Part shown: positions 10,878-21,470 of the stretch, one piece after another
Layout of the letters: each line of letters begins with the position of its first letter
Position numbering within the stretch: the stretch's first letter is position 1
From: Mycobacterium saskatchewanense
Lineage (GTDB): Bacteria > Actinomycetota > Actinomycetes > Mycobacteriales > Mycobacteriaceae
Reading direction: 5' to 3'
Assembly (NCBI RefSeq): GCF_010729105.1
Contig: NZ_AP022573.1
Location: 744,001-808,000 of the forward strand
Length of the DNA: 64,000 nucleotides
Translations under genes and position numbers: made by a program
The notes under the pieces: model-generated
Told to the model about the DNA's origin: nothing
What the model saw: the letters and a program-made list of their open reading frames with translations, nothing else
Database searches by the model: none

Positions 10878-11372
10878 ATGGGTGAAGTTCGTGTTGTCGG
10901 CATTCGCGTGGAGCAGCCGCAGAACCAGCCGGTGCTGTTGCTGCGCGAGACCAACGGTGACCGTTACCTGCCGATCTGGATCGGCCAGTCCGAGGCTGCA
11001 GCCATCGCACTCGAGCAGCAAGGCGTCGAGCCGCCGCGCCCGTTGACGCACGACTTGATCAGGGACATCATTGCGGCGCTTGGGCATTCGCTGAAAGAAG
11101 TGCGGATCGTCGATCTGCAGGAGGGCACCTTCTACGCGGACCTGATCTTCGACCGCAACATCACCGTGTCGGCGCGCCCGTCGGACTCGGTGGCGATCGC
11201 CCTGCGGGTGGGCGTCCCGATTTACGTCGAGGAGGCCGTCCTGGCCCAAGCCGGCTTGCTGATCCCGGACGAGAGCGACGAAGAGGGCGGCACCGCGGTG
11301 CGGGAGGACGAGGTGGAGAAGTTCAAGGAATTTCTCGACAGCGTCTCGCCGGACGATTTCAAGGCGACCTAG
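10878..11372 (+). CDS. Bifunctional nuclease family (DUF151) protein
   Basis: 164 residues, matching Rv1829 over its full length. The DUF151 core is visible: VLLLRETNGDRYLPIWIG near the N-terminus, IALEQQGVEPPRPLTHDL, TFYADLIFDR and ARPSDSVAIALRVGVPIYV. Plant and archaeal relatives have DNase/RNase activity; the mycobacterial protein has no firmly assigned role. The ATG at 10878 was preferred over upstream in-frame starts because it gives MGEVRVVGIRVE. The stop codon lies inside the first copy of the 59-bp tandem repeat. Lies between two MerR-type genes. Confidence 0.9.
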   Translation: MGEVRVVGIRVEQPQNQPVLLLRETNGDRYLPIWIGQSEAAAIALEQQGVEPPRPLTHDLIRDIIAALGHSLKEVRIVDLQEGTFYADLIFDRNITVSARPSDSVAIALRVGVPIYVEEAVLAQAGLLIPDESDEEGGTAVREDEVEKFKEFLDSVSPDDFKAT

Positions 11373-11528
11373 CGTTCTGACGATGCGCGCCGTGCCAGCG
11401 GCGCGAGGAGGAAGAACGCCATACGACCTAGCGTTCTGACGATGCGCGCCGTGCCAGCGGCGCGAGGAGGAAGAACGCCATACGACCTAGCGTTCTGACG
11501 ATGCGCGCCGCGCCAGCGGCGCGAGGAG
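11366..11528 (+). repeat. 59-bp tandem repeat, MIRU-like, 2.8 copies
   Basis: Two full 59-bp units (11366-11424, 11425-11483) are identical and a third partial unit (11484-11528) has one change. Each unit contains TAG and TGA triplets, an ATG, a 7-bp GC hairpin (CGCGCCG, TGCCAG loop, CGGCGCG) and then an AGGAGGA Shine-Dalgarno-like run. The first unit includes the stop codon of the upstream gene. Size, position and the stop/start/SD content resemble mycobacterial interspersed repetitive units; that identity is inferred, the repeat itself is directly visible. Confidence 0.9.
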
Positions 11529-11798
11529 AAGGTCGGTGTGGCCGCGACGTCGAGGCGCGCGGCCACTACTCTGGACGTCGATATCACGGATCCGTCTCAA
11601 CTGGTCCCGGGATGTCGACACGCCTGGCGGATAGCGCCCCCTCTCAGCCCGGCGACGGCCATACTTTGATGACGACTTAAGGCGCGGCGGCTATCGAAAA
11701 GCGTAAGCTCTCAAGCACTCGGGCCTGAGCAAACGTGGCTGCGTCGCAGCCCAGACACGCAGCTAGTAACGAGAGCGCGATCGGCGAGAGGAACCACC
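11529..11798 (+). other. Leader/promoter region of the second MerR gene
   Basis: 270 bp without a gene. TAAGCT at 11704-11709 is a candidate -10, placing a start near 11716 and a leader of about 80 nt; no convincing -35 is present. An AGAGGA Shine-Dalgarno lies just before the GTG at 11799. Confidence 0.4.
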
Positions 11799-12425
11799 GT
11801 GAGCGAGCAGCCACGTCAAGAACAGCTGGACCTAGCCGGCCAAGCGCACGCGAGCGGTGACTCCCCGGTCACCGCGGCGACCGTGCCCGTGCAGCCCGGC
11901 CTGTTCCCCGACGATTCCGTCCCCGACGAGCTCGTCGGTTATCGCGGGCCCAGCGCCTGCCAGATCGCCGGGATCACGTACCGCCAGCTGGACTACTGGG
12001 CCCGGACGTCGCTGGTGGTCCCGTCGATCCGGAGCGCGGCCGGCTCCGGCAGCCAGCGCCTCTACTCGTTCAAGGACATCCTGGTCCTCAAGATCGTCAA
12101 GCGGTTGCTCGACACCGGCATCTCGCTGCACAACATCCGGGTCGCGGTCGACCACCTGCGCCAGCGTGGCGTGCAGGATCTGGCCAACATCACGCTGTTC
12201 TCCGACGGCACCACGGTCTACGAGTGCACGTCGGCCGAGGAGGTCGTCGACCTGCTGCAGGGCGGGCAGGGCGTGTTCGGCATCGCCGTGTCGGGCGCCA
12301 TGCGGGAACTGACCGGCGTGATCGCCGACTTCCCGGGCGAGCGGGCCGACGGCGGCGAGTCCATCGCGGCACCGGAGGACGAGCTGGCCTCGCGGCGTAA
12401 GCACCGCGACCGCAAGATCGGCTAG
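11799..12425 (+). CDS. resR: MerR-family regulator of cell growth/division (Rv1830-like)
   Basis: 208 residues. MerR-type DNA-binding region starts at about residue 47 with GPSACQIAGITYRQLDYWAR, then GSGSQRLYSFKDILVLKIVK; the helical dimerisation region RLLDTGISLHNIRVAVDHLRQ follows. Orthologous to Rv1830, reported under the names ResR and McdR as affecting division, growth and post-antibiotic recovery; these roles come from the literature as I recall it, not from this sequence. The GTG at 11799 has an SD. It lies immediately upstream of the gcvP leader but is separated from it by a 62-bp repeat. Confidence 0.85.
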   Translation: MSEQPRQEQLDLAGQAHASGDSPVTAATVPVQPGLFPDDSVPDELVGYRGPSACQIAGITYRQLDYWARTSLVVPSIRSAAGSGSQRLYSFKDILVLKIVKRLLDTGISLHNIRVAVDHLRQRGVQDLANITLFSDGTTVYECTSAEEVVDLLQGGQGVFGIAVSGAMRELTGVIADFPGERADGGESIAAPEDELASRRKHRDRKIG

Positions 12426-12450
12426 CCGAGGGCCCCGAGCAAATCGTCGG

Positions 12451-12512
12451 CGCGAGCGCGCGCGAATGTACGCGCCGTACGGCGTGTCGCCGTGCCGACA
12501 CGCATGCTCGCG
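12451..12512 (-). repeat. 62-bp double-hairpin dispersed element, copy A
   Basis: On the minus strand this segment matches the elements at 27680-27741 and 57901-57962 without gaps (50 of 62 positions identical to the latter). Near-terminal inverted repeats CGCGAGC/GCTCGCG enclose an inner hairpin CGTGTCG-N6-CGACACG. It begins 26 bp after the stop of the MerR gene and lies upstream of the glycine riboswitch. Confidence 0.85.
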
Positions 12513-12573
12513 GGGAATGGGGACCGCGGGTTAGGGGGGCCGGCGGGTAAGCTGGACGACGCGTCGCATTCGA

Positions 12574-12776
12574 GCGGGAGAGTTCCGTGGCTGCCAGTCA
12601 CGGACGCCGAAGGAGCAACACCTCTCCGTCAACCTCTCAGGCACCCGGACCGCGCGAGTAAACGACGCCTCTGGAAAGCGGTGGTGACACACCCGCCGAT
12701 GGGGAAAGGCGCCGGGCACTAGGCGGCACCGAATCTCTCAGGCGCCCGGCGAACGGGTGAAGACAGAGGGAGAGGG
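12574..12776 (+). ncRNA. Tandem glycine riboswitch upstream of gcvP
   Basis: Two aptamers in series. The first has GCGGGAGAGTT, GCCGAAGGAGCAA and CTCTCAGGCA and ends with CTCTGGAAAGCGG near 12681. The second has CGCCGATGGGGAAA, ATCTCTCAGGCGC and ends in GACAGAGGGAGAGG. These are the hallmark elements of glycine-binding tandem riboswitches. Downstream, CAGAGG can pair with CCTCTG (around 12785-12792), and the gcvP SD (AGGAG) lies at about 12809, so control could be at termination or at translation initiation; no T-run is present, which favours translation. Glycine binding should switch gcvP on. Confidence 0.93.
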
Positions 12777-12817
12777 CCGCTAAGTCCTCTGCCCCTGCTG
12801 CTCACCTCAGGAGTGCC

Positions 12818-15643
12818 GTGCCCGACCAATCCACTTTCGCCGCCCGCCACATCGGCCCGGACAGCCGAGCGGTTGCGGCCATGCTCGCCGTCATCGGAGT
12901 CGACTCGCTCGACGAGCTGGCGGCCAAGGCCGTCCCCAACGGCATCCTCGACAAGCTCACCGGGACCGGCGCCGCGCCGGGCCTCGACCGGTTGCCGCCG
13001 GCCGCCACCGAGGCCGAGGCGCTCGCCGAGCTGCGGGCGCTGGCCGACGCCAACACCGTTGCCGTGTCGATGATCGGGCAGGGTTACTACGACACGCTCA
13101 CTCCGCCGGTGCTGCTGCGCAACATCATGGAAAACCCCGCCTGGTACACGGCCTACACGCCGTACCAGCCGGAGATCAGCCAGGGCCGCCTCGAGGCGCT
13201 GCTGAACTTCCAGACGATGGTGTCCGACCTCACCGGGCTCGAGGTCGCCAACGCGTCGATGCTCGACGAGGGCACCGCGGCCGCCGAGGCGATGACGCTG
13301 ATGCACCGCGCGGCCAAGGGCGCGGGGAACCGGCTCGCGGTCGACGTCGACGTGTTCGCCCAGACCGCGGCCGTGCTGGCCACCCGGGCCCGGCCGCTGG
13401 GCATCGAGATCGTCAGCACCGACCTGCGCGAGGGCCTGCCCGAAGGCGAGTTCTTTGGTGTCATCACCCAGCTGCCGGGTGCGAGCGGCCAGATCACCGA
13501 CTGGTCGGCGCTGGTGGCGCAGGCTCATGACCGCGGGGCGCTGGTGGCCGTCGGTGCCGACCTGCTGGCGTGCACGCTGATCACGCCACCGGGCGAGATC
13601 GACGCCGACGTGGCCTTCGGCAGCACGCAGAGGTTCGGCGTCCCGATGGGATTTGGCGGTCCGCACGCGGGTTACCTCGCTGTGCACGCCAAGCACGCCC
13701 GTCAGCTGCCGGGCCGGCTCGTCGGGGTGTCCCTGGATGCCGACGGGTCCCCGGCCTACCGGCTGGCGCTGCAGACGCGCGAGCAGCACATCCGGCGTGA
13801 CAAGGCGACCAGCAACATCTGCACCGCGCAGGTCCTCCTGGCGGTGATGGCCGCCATGTATGCCAGTTACCACGGGGCCGACGGGCTCGCCGGGATCGCC
13901 CGCCGCGTGCACTCGCACGCCGAGACCATCGCGGGCGCGCTGGGTGACGCGCTGGTGCACGACTCCTACTTCGACACGGTGCTGGCCCGGGTGCCCGGCC
14001 GCGCCGACGAGGTGATCGCCGCCGCGCAGGCCGACGGCATCAACCTGTGGCGCGTCGACGACGACCACGTGTCGGTCGCCTGCGACGAAGTGACGACCGA
14101 CGACCATGTCGCCGCGGTCCTGCGCGCCTTCGGGCTGAGGGCCGCGCAACCGGCCCGCGCGGACATCGCGACCCGCACGTCGGAGTTTCTGACCCACCCC
14201 GCCTTCACCCAGTACCGCACCGAGACGGCGATGATGCGCTACCTGCGCACGCTGGCGGACAAGGATGTGGCGTTGGACCGCAGCATGATTCCGCTGGGGT
14301 CGTGCACGATGAAGCTCAACGCCGCCGCCGAGATGGAGCCGATCACCTGGCCGGAATTCGCGCGCCAGCATCCGTTCGCCCCGGCCTCGGACACCCCGGG
14401 TCTGCGCCGGCTGATTAGCGATCTGGAGAACTGGCTGGTCGACATCACGGGTTACGACGCCGTCTCGCTGCAACCCAACGCCGGCTCGCAGGGGGAGTAC
14501 GCCGGCCTGCTGGCCATCCACGACTACCACGCCAGCCGCGGGGAACCGCACCGCGACATCTGCCTGATCCCGTCCAGCGCGCACGGCACCAACGCGGCAT
14601 CCGCCGCGTTGGCCGGCATGCGGGTGGTCGTGGTGGCGTGCCACGATAACGGCGACGTCGACCTCGACGACCTGCGTGCCAAGGTGACCGAGCACGGCGA
14701 GCGGCTGTCGGCCCTGATGGTCACCTACCCGTCCACCCACGGCGTCTACGAGCACGACATCGCCGACATCTGCGCGGCGGTGCACGACGCCGGCGGCCAG
14801 GTGTACGTCGACGGCGCCAACCTCAACGCGCTGGTGGGCCTGGCTCGCCCGGGCAAGTTCGGCGGCGACGTCAGCCACCTGAACCTGCACAAGACGTTCT
14901 GCATCCCGCACGGCGGCGGGGGTCCCGGGGTGGGCCCGGTGGCCGCGCGCTCGCACCTGGCCCCGTTCCTCCCGGGCCACCCCTATGCGCCCGAGTTGCC
15001 CGGAGGCCATCCGGTGTCGTCGGCGCCCTACGGGTCGGCATCGATCCTGCCGATCAGCTGGGCCTACATCCGGATGATGGGCGCCGGCGGCCTGCGGGCC
15101 GCGTCGCTCACGGCCATCGCCTCGGCCAACTACATCGCCCGGCGCCTCGACGAGTACTTCCCCGTGCTCTACACCGGCGAGAACGGCATGGTCGCCCACG
15201 AGTGCATCCTCGACCTGCGCGGCATCACCAAGTCGACCGGCGTGACGGTCGACGACGTCGCAAAGCGGTTGGCCGACTACGGTTTCCACGCGCCGACGAT
15301 GAGCTTCCCGGTGGCCGGCACGCTCATGGTGGAGCCGACCGAGAGCGAGACCCTGACCGAGGTCGACGCGTTCTGCGAGGCCATGATCGCGATCCGCCGC
15401 GAGATCGACCGCGTCGGCGCGGGGGAGTGGCCGGCCGACGACAACCCGCTACGCGGTGCGCCCCACACGGCCGACTGCCTGCTGGTCGCCGACTGGGAGC
15501 ACCCGTACACCCGGGAGGAGGCCGCCTACCCGCTCGGCAAGGCCTTCCGGCCCAAGGTGTGGCCGCCGGTGCGGCGCATCGACGGCGCCTACGGCGACCG
15601 GCACCTGGTGTGCTCGTGCCCTCCGGTGGAGGCTTTCGCCTAG
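12818..15643 (+). CDS. gcvP: Glycine dehydrogenase (decarboxylating), P protein
   Basis: 941 residues, the normal length for a fused (homodimeric) P protein with both N- and C-terminal halves. N-terminal TFAARHIGP and MIGQGYYDT, and the C-terminal PLP site [16 protein letters not shown] with the Schiff-base lysine at residue 692. It decarboxylates glycine and hands the aminomethyl group to GcvH. GTG start at 12818 has an AGGAG SD and follows the tandem glycine riboswitch directly, so expression should follow glycine supply. In M. tuberculosis this gene is named gcvB. Confidence 0.98.
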   Translation: MPDQSTFAARHIGPDSRAVAAMLAVIGVDSLDELAAKAVPNGILDKLTGTGAAPGLDRLPPAATEAEALAELRALADANTVAVSMIGQGYYDTLTPPVLLRNIMENPAWYTAYTPYQPEISQGRLEALLNFQTMVSDLTGLEVANASMLDEGTAAAEAMTLMHRAAKGAGNRLAVDVDVFAQTAAVLATRARPLGIEIVSTDLREGLPEGEFFGVITQLPGASGQITDWSALVAQAHDRGALVAVGADLLACTLITPPGEIDADVAFGSTQRFGVPMGFGGPHAGYLAVHAKHARQLPGRLVGVSLDADGSPAYRLALQTREQHIRRDKATSNICTAQVLLAVMAAMYASYHGADGLAGIARRVHSHAETIAGALGDALVHDSYFDTVLARVPGRADEVIAAAQADGINLWRVDDDHVSVACDEVTTDDHVAAVLRAFGLRAAQPARADIATRTSEFLTHPAFTQYRTETAMMRYLRTLADKDVALDRSMIPLGSCTMKLNAAAEMEPITWPEFARQHPFAPASDTPGLRRLISDLENWLVDITGYDAVSLQPNAGSQGEYAGLLAIHDYHASRGEPHRDICLIPSSAHGTNAASAALAGMRVVVVACHDNGDVDLDDLRAKVTEHGERLSALMVTYPSTHGVYEHDIADICAAVHDAGGQVYVDGANLNALVGLARPGKFGGDVSHLNLHKTFCIPHGGGGPGVGPVAARSHLAPFLPGHPYAPELPGGHPVSSAPYGSASILPISWAYIRMMGAGGLRAASLTAIASANYIARRLDEYFPVLYTGENGMVAHECILDLRGITKSTGVTVDDVAKRLADYGFHAPTMSFPVAGTLMVEPTESETLTEVDAFCEAMIAIRREIDRVGAGEWPADDNPLRGAPHTADCLLVADWEHPYTREEAAYPLGKAFRPKVWPPVRRIDGAYGDRHLVCSCPPVEAFA

Positions 15644-15678
15644 GGAAGCCGCCGTCGGGGCCGCGGCGCGGGTCGACG

Positions 15679-17793
15679 TCAGCTCAGGTAGTTGTTGATC
15701 GCCGCGGCCAGCCCGGGCGACGCGGACGTGGACAGGTTCTGGTAGCCACCACCGCTGAGCTGGGCGACGGCCTCCCACGTCGCCCGGTCCGGGTCGGCGC
15801 CGAAGTCGATGACGTTGACGGCGATCGGCTTGGCCGGGTCGGCGCTCTTGCGGATGAAGTCCTGCAGGCCGGGCCCGTCCAGCGATTGGTCGGTGTGCGG
15901 CCCCGCGGTGATCACCAGTATCGAATTGATCTGACCGGCAACGTAATTCGTCTGCATTCCCTGGTAGATCATGCGGAGCGTCGTGAACGAGACCGCCCCG
16001 CCGGCCGACGAGTACTGCTTGTCCAGCGCCGCCGCCAGCGCGGCCGTGCGCGGCTGCCCGTTGACGGGATCGGAAAGCGGCCCGCTGGCCACCTCGGACC
16101 GGCCCTCGTGGCCGTCGAAGGTCCACAGCCCCACGACGGCGGACGGCGGCAGCGCCTTGATCTTGTCCTGAAGCGCGGCGATCACGTTCGCCAGCCGCGT
16201 CTTCCCGCCCTCGTCGCCGGGCATCGACTGGTCGAGCATGATGGTCGCGGCCAGCCCGCTCGACGGGGCGGCCATCGCCTCGGCCAGCGTGGCGCGCGTC
16301 GCGTCGTCACCCACCGACAGGGTGCCCGGCAGCGCCGGGAAATTGGTGACCGGGCTGCTCGGCGGCTTGACACCGTTCACCCGGAAACCGGCCTGGGCGA
16401 GCTTGGCCAGCTGCTCGGGCTTGTGCATGAAGCGAGCGAACTCGCTGGCCGCCGACGCCTGCTCCTGGGTGAGCCACTTGCCGCTGAGCAGGACGGTCGG
16501 GTAGTCGGCGACCGGCACCGGCCCCGGCGGCAACCAGGAGCCCAGGGTGGTCTTCGCGTCCGACAACGACTGGCCACGCTGGAAGACCTGCTGTTCGGTG
16601 GTGATGACCGCATGCACCGGCGCCGCCGCCGCGTCGCCGGGCTTGACGAGCGCGTTCATGGCCTCCGTGAGCGAGTTGTCCGCCAGCTTCGGCTGCGCGC
16701 CGAGCAAGGTGCGCACGGCGCCGGTGCCCTGGGTCGCCGGCGCGCCCGCGGGGACCGAGGCAGCCGCCACCGCCTCGCCGGCCAGGAACGATGCGTCGCC
16801 ATTGCCACCCGTCGGCAGCGCCAGCCGCAGCGATCCCCAGGCCGGTAAGTTCAATGGGGTCAACGAGTTCGGGTTGGTCTGCAGGCCCGGCAACGCCGCC
16901 CAGTTTTGGTTGCCCAGCGCCTGCTGGAGTTCCGGCCGCACCGCGAGCACCACCGGCGATGTCACGAGCGAGCGGCTGTCGGTGATGGTCTTCTGACCCG
17001 TCGCCGCCGAGAGCCGCGCCGCCGAGACCGAGCTGCCCGGAATCCACAACGCGGGCTGGCCGCCCAGCTCCGCGGGCCACTTGCCGATGAAACCGCCGAG
17101 CACCGCGTCGGAGTTCGCCGGCTTGACGGCCACCACCATGCAGTGGTCACGGACCGGGCTCGCCGACGAGCTGAAGTTCTCCGCCAGCTGCTGAATGGGC
17201 TGCGCGATGGACGGGTCGGCGATGACCGAGACCGGTTCCTGGCCCCCGACGCACCGGCCGGCGGCCTGGTGGGAGCGGTGCGACAGCGCGTCGCCGAAGA
17301 AGCTCCACAGGATCACGCCGGCTACGACCACGACGACGGCGACGAGCGCGACGATCACGCCGATGCTGACGCCGCGGCGGCCGCCCTCGCTGCGATGACC
17401 ACCGCGCCAGTCGCCGAGGCCGCGATGCCCGGCGCGGCGGAACAGGGACGGCGGGGAGGTCGGCGGCTCCGAGGTCGCCGGCCCAGCCTGCCGCGGGGGA
17501 AACTCTGGGTACTCGTCGGCCGTGCCACCCGCGAAGGCGTCCGCCGGGTAGCGGTCCTCGTCGGTGTCCTCGTGGGCAAGGTCCTCGTCGGGGAGGTCCT
17601 CGTCGGTGACGTGGTGACCCGCCTCGCCGGTCGGATAGCCGAAGTCGCCTGTCGAGTCGGTGGTAACGGCCGGCTCGTCGTCCCAATAGCGGCGGTGGCT
17701 CTGGGCGCCCGCCTCCGGTTCGTCGGCGAAGGTCGCGGCGCCAGCGGGCTCGTCGACGGAGTCCTCAGGGTCGGGCAAACTGTGCCTACCCAT
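15679..17793 (-). CDS. Membrane-anchored protein with solute-binding-like and VWA domains (Rv1836c-like)
   Basis: 704 residues. An acidic, proline-rich cytoplasmic N-terminus (about 1-140) precedes one membrane helix (VSIGVIVALVAVVVVVAGVI) at 142-166. The extracytoplasmic part begins with a region resembling periplasmic substrate-binding proteins (about 180-500), followed by a von Willebrand factor A domain from about 515. The MIDAS start reads LDQSMPG, so the classical DxSxS is degenerate (Gly in place of the second Ser). Function unknown; VWA domains bind protein partners or metal. It is upstream of glcB on the same strand, with 132 bp between them. Equivalent to Rv1836c. Confidence 0.88.
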   Translation of the reverse strand: MGRHSLPDPEDSVDEPAGAATFADEPEAGAQSHRRYWDDEPAVTTDSTGDFGYPTGEAGHHVTDEDLPDEDLAHEDTDEDRYPADAFAGGTADEYPEFPPRQAGPATSEPPTSPPSLFRRAGHRGLGDWRGGHRSEGGRRGVSIGVIVALVAVVVVVAGVILWSFFGDALSHRSHQAAGRCVGGQEPVSVIADPSIAQPIQQLAENFSSSASPVRDHCMVVAVKPANSDAVLGGFIGKWPAELGGQPALWIPGSSVSAARLSAATGQKTITDSRSLVTSPVVLAVRPELQQALGNQNWAALPGLQTNPNSLTPLNLPAWGSLRLALPTGGNGDASFLAGEAVAAASVPAGAPATQGTGAVRTLLGAQPKLADNSLTEAMNALVKPGDAAAAPVHAVITTEQQVFQRGQSLSDAKTTLGSWLPPGPVPVADYPTVLLSGKWLTQEQASAASEFARFMHKPEQLAKLAQAGFRVNGVKPPSSPVTNFPALPGTLSVGDDATRATLAEAMAAPSSGLAATIMLDQSMPGDEGGKTRLANVIAALQDKIKALPPSAVVGLWTFDGHEGRSEVASGPLSDPVNGQPRTAALAAALDKQYSSAGGAVSFTTLRMIYQGMQTNYVAGQINSILVITAGPHTDQSLDGPGLQDFIRKSADPAKPIAVNVIDFGADPDRATWEAVAQLSGGGYQNLSTSASPGLAAAINNYLS

Positions 17794-17926
17794 AGTGGTG
17801 CCCGCCGCCTTTCCGTCTGTCCATCACGCGCTGTCCGTGACGCGCGTTGTGCGTGAACCCGGCGCCGATTTTAGCCATCGGCCGCGATAACCCATGGTTG
17901 AGCGCGATTACGACGCGGGCTCGAGC

Positions 17927-20122
17927 TCAACTCGATTGGGCCGCGCGGGCCTTAACTTCGCGGCGACGGCGATGCAGGATCGGCTCGGTGTAGCCGTTGG
18001 GCTGCTGCGTCCCGGTCAGGATCAGGTCCTGGGCGGCCAGGAACGCCAAGCTGTCGTCGAAGTTCGGCGCCATCGGCAGGTAGGCCGCGTCCTTGGCGTT
18101 CTGTTCGTCGACCAGCGGCGCCATCCGCTCCAGGCTGGCGCGGACGTCCTCCTCGGTGATCACGCCGTGGCGCAGCCAGTTGGCCAGTAGCTGGCTCGAG
18201 ATTCGCAGCGTGGCACGGTCTTCCATGAGCGCGACGTTGTGGATATCGGGCACCTTCGAGCAGCCGACGCCCTGGGCGACCCAGCGCACCACATAACCGA
18301 GGATCGACTGGCAGTTGTTGTCGACCTCTTCGCGGATCTCTTCGGGAGCCCAGGCCAGTTCCTTGGCCAGCGGGATGGTCAGCAGTTCGTCGATGGTCGT
18401 GCGCTTCTTGCCCGCGAGCTCCTCCTGCACCGCGCCCACGTCGACGTAGTGGTAGTGCATCGCGTGCAGGGTGGCCGCCGTCGGCGAGGGCACCCACGCC
18501 GTGGTAGCGCCCGCTTTCGGCTGGCTGATCTTCTGCTCGACCATGTCGGCCATCAGCTCGGTCATCGCCCACATGCCCTTGCCGATCTGCGCCTTCCCCT
18601 TGAAGCCGGCGGCCAGGCCGATGTCGACGTTGGCGTCCTCGTAGGCCTTGATCCACGTGGTGTTCTTCATCGCGCCCTTGCGGATCATCGGACCGGCCTC
18701 CATCGACGTGTGGATCTCGTCTCCGGTGCGGTCCAGGAAGCCGGTGTTGATGAACACGACGCGGTCGGCGGCGGCCTTGATGCAGGCCTTGAGGTTGACG
18801 GTGGTGCGTCGTTCCTCGTCCATGATGCCGACCTTGAGGGTGGCCTGCGGCAGGCCCAGGACGTCTTCGACGCGGCTGAACAGCTCGCAGGTGTACGCGA
18901 CCTCGTCGGGCCCGTGCATCTTGGGCTTGACGATGTAGATGGACCCGGTGCGGCTGTTTTGCAGCGGACCGTTGGCATCACCGGTCTTGAGGCCGTGGAT
19001 CGCCGTCAGCCCCGTGAACAGGGCGTCCATGATGCCTTCGAAAACCTCGCCACCGTCGGCGTCGACAATGGCGTCGTTGGTCATCAGATGCCCGACGTTG
19101 CGGACGAACAGCAGGCTGCGGCCCGGCAGGGTCAGCTGGCCCTCACCGTCGGGCGTGGTGTACGTGCGGTCCTGGTTGAGCACCCGGGTGAACGTCTTGT
19201 CGTCCTTGGTGACTTCCTCGGACAGGTCGCCCTTGTTCAGCCCCAGCCAGTTGCGGTAGCCGAGCACCTTGTCGTCGGCGTCGACGGCGGCCACGGAGTC
19301 CTCGAAGTCCATGATCGTGGTGACGGCCGATTCCAGGACCACGTCCTTGATGCCGGCGCGGTCGGTCTTGCCGATCGGCGATTCCGGATCGATCAGGATC
19401 TCGACGTGCAGCCCGTGGTTGGCCAGCAGCACCGACCAGTTGGGGGAACCGAGCTCGCCGTCATAGCCGGCGAACTTCTCCGGGCTTGCCAGGCCGACGG
19501 ATCCGTCGCCGGTCGCGATCTGGAGCCGGCCGTCTTCGACGGACAGTCCCGTCGCGTCGGCCCAGGAGCCGGATTCCAGCGGCACCGCCTGGTCGAGGAA
19601 GTTGCGCGCATACGCGATGACCTTGTCGCCGCGAACCTTGTTGTAGCCGGTGCCCTTTTCGGCGCCGTCCTCTTCGGAGATGACGTCGGTGCCGTAGAGG
19701 GCGTCGTACAGCGAGCCCCAGCGGGCGTTCGCGGCGTTCAGCGCAAAGCGGGCGTTGAGCACCGGCACCACCAACTGCGGGCCGGCGGTCGTGGTGATCT
19801 CGTCGTCGACCCCGGAGGTCGTGATCGTGAAGTCTTCTGGCTCGGGCCGCAGATAACCGATTTCGGTGATGAACTGGCGGTACGCATCGATATCGAACGG
19901 CTCGATGACCCGCTGGCGGTGCCACTTGTCGATCTGGGCCTGCAGCTCGTCCCGGCGGTTCAGCAGGTCCTGGTTCTTCGGGGTGAGGTCGGCGACGACC
20001 TTGTCGACGCCCGCCCAGAAGGTGTCGGGGTCGATATCGGTGCCGGGCAGGGCCTCGTTGTTCACGAAGTCGTAGAGCACTCGGGCGACCCGCAAGTTCC
20101 CCACCGACACGCGATCAGTCAT
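17927..20122 (-). CDS. glcB: Malate synthase G
   Basis: 731 residues from the ATG at 20122, which has a GGAGG SD and gives [19 protein letters not shown] as in M. tuberculosis GlcB; ten further upstream codons are open but not needed. Conserved blocks include [22 protein letters not shown]-type [21 protein letters not shown] and [14 protein letters not shown]. It condenses glyoxylate with acetyl-CoA in the glyoxylate shunt; mycobacterial GlcB has also been reported as surface-associated adhesin. The upstream 290 bp are non-coding and hold a 12-bp direct repeat. Confidence 0.98.
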   Translation of the reverse strand: MTDRVSVGNLRVARVLYDFVNNEALPGTDIDPDTFWAGVDKVVADLTPKNQDLLNRRDELQAQIDKWHRQRVIEPFDIDAYRQFITEIGYLRPEPEDFTITTSGVDDEITTTAGPQLVVPVLNARFALNAANARWGSLYDALYGTDVISEEDGAEKGTGYNKVRGDKVIAYARNFLDQAVPLESGSWADATGLSVEDGRLQIATGDGSVGLASPEKFAGYDGELGSPNWSVLLANHGLHVEILIDPESPIGKTDRAGIKDVVLESAVTTIMDFEDSVAAVDADDKVLGYRNWLGLNKGDLSEEVTKDDKTFTRVLNQDRTYTTPDGEGQLTLPGRSLLFVRNVGHLMTNDAIVDADGGEVFEGIMDALFTGLTAIHGLKTGDANGPLQNSRTGSIYIVKPKMHGPDEVAYTCELFSRVEDVLGLPQATLKVGIMDEERRTTVNLKACIKAAADRVVFINTGFLDRTGDEIHTSMEAGPMIRKGAMKNTTWIKAYEDANVDIGLAAGFKGKAQIGKGMWAMTELMADMVEQKISQPKAGATTAWVPSPTAATLHAMHYHYVDVGAVQEELAGKKRTTIDELLTIPLAKELAWAPEEIREEVDNNCQSILGYVVRWVAQGVGCSKVPDIHNVALMEDRATLRISSQLLANWLRHGVITEEDVRASLERMAPLVDEQNAKDAAYLPMAPNFDDSLAFLAAQDLILTGTQQPNGYTEPILHRRRREVKARAAQSS

Positions 20123-20188
20123 CTCTCTCCTCCACAATGGGCCGCGCCACACGTCGCAGGCCCCCTAACGGACATCCTTCTCAGCCTA

Positions 20189-20230
20189 CCGACCGGCAAT
20201 CGGGCGAACGTCATCCGGCCGACCGGCAAT
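20189..20230. repeat. Direct repeat CCGACCGGCAAT upstream of glcB
   Basis: The 12-mer occurs at 20189-20200 and 20219-20230, 30 bp apart (about three helical turns), 67-108 bp upstream of the glcB start. Possible operator pair; no known regulator assigned. Confidence 0.4.
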
Positions 20231-20412
20231 AGCAGGTCAGACCCCGTTACAACGCAAGCGATGCCGATTCGGCAAGCGGTGCGGGCCGCCCCGGCGTCGC
20301 ATGTTCCGCGCGCCCGGCATTCCGCTCTCCAGCCCTTGCTCGACTGGTAGCCGTTGGCATCATACGGGCTCGACCCGACCCGCAGGACGACCAGCCCACG
20401 ATCAGCCGACCG

Positions 20413-21470
20413 TCAGGACGCCTCGCGCATGGTGCCGACCAGGTCCTCCACCAGGTCCTCCATCGCCACCATCGCCACCACGGCGCCCCCGCCGCCGTCC
20501 GAGCCGTCCGCGGTGACCAGTGCCAGGTGGCTGTTGCTGCGGCGCATCCGCGACAGGGCGTCGGCCAGGGGCAGCGACCGGGGGACGCGCGGCAGCGGTC
20601 GTACCACCGCCAGGTCGATCACCGTCTCGGGATCCTCGACGAGCGTCAGCACGTCCTTGATGTGCAGGTAACCGATGAATCGGCCGTCGACGTCGGCGAC
20701 CGGGAAGCGCGAATAGCCGGTCTGGGCCAGGGCTTGCTCGACGGCGCTGACCCTCGGCCCGGAGCCCGCCGCGGCGACCGGGATCGCGTGGACCTCGGCG
20801 AGCGGCACCGCCACGTCGCCGACCATGCGGGTGCGCAGCTGCAGCGCCCGGGTGAGCCTGGTGTGTTCCTCGGGATCCAGCAGGCCCTCGGAGGTGGATT
20901 CGGCGATCATCTGGCTCAGCTCGGCGGGGGAGACGGTGATGTCGAGCTCCTCCTTGGGCTCCACACCCACCGCCCGGAGCACCAGGTTGGCGCACTTGTT
21001 GTAGAAGACGATGAACGGCCGGGCGGCCCGCACATAGACCAGGTAGGGCGGCACCAGGAGCATCGCCGTGCGCTCCGGACCGGCCAGCGCGATGTTCTTC
21101 GGCACCATCTCGCCCAGCAGCACGTGCAGGGTGACCACGATCGCCAGCGCGATCACGAACGACAGCGTGTGCAGCAGGGTCGCGTTGATGCCGGTCAGGC
21201 CGAGCGCCGCACGCAGCGCATCGGCGACTGCAGCCTCGCCGATCCGCCCGAGCAGCAGCGAGGCGACGGTGACCCCAAGCTGGGAGCCGGCCAGCATGGC
21301 GGGGAGTTGCTCCCCGGCGCGGATCACGGTGACGGCCCTCGCCTTGCCCTGCTCGGCCAGCGCCTCGAGGCGGTCGCGCCGCGCCGAGATCAGCGAGAAT
21401 TCCGCTCCGACGAAGAACGCGTTGACCCCGATCAGGGCGAGGGCCAGCAGCACTCCCAGCGGATTGTCCA

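Noticed and set aside
12719..15289. An 856-codon minus-strand frame opposite gcvP
   Set aside because: Antisense shadow of gcvP; no recognisable motif, and it would cut through the riboswitch region.
20123..20412. Possible VapBC or PE_PGRS remnants between glcB and the CBS gene, where M. tuberculosis has such genes
   Set aside because: Only 290 bp; no frame shows PIN or PE features. Only a short direct repeat was seen.
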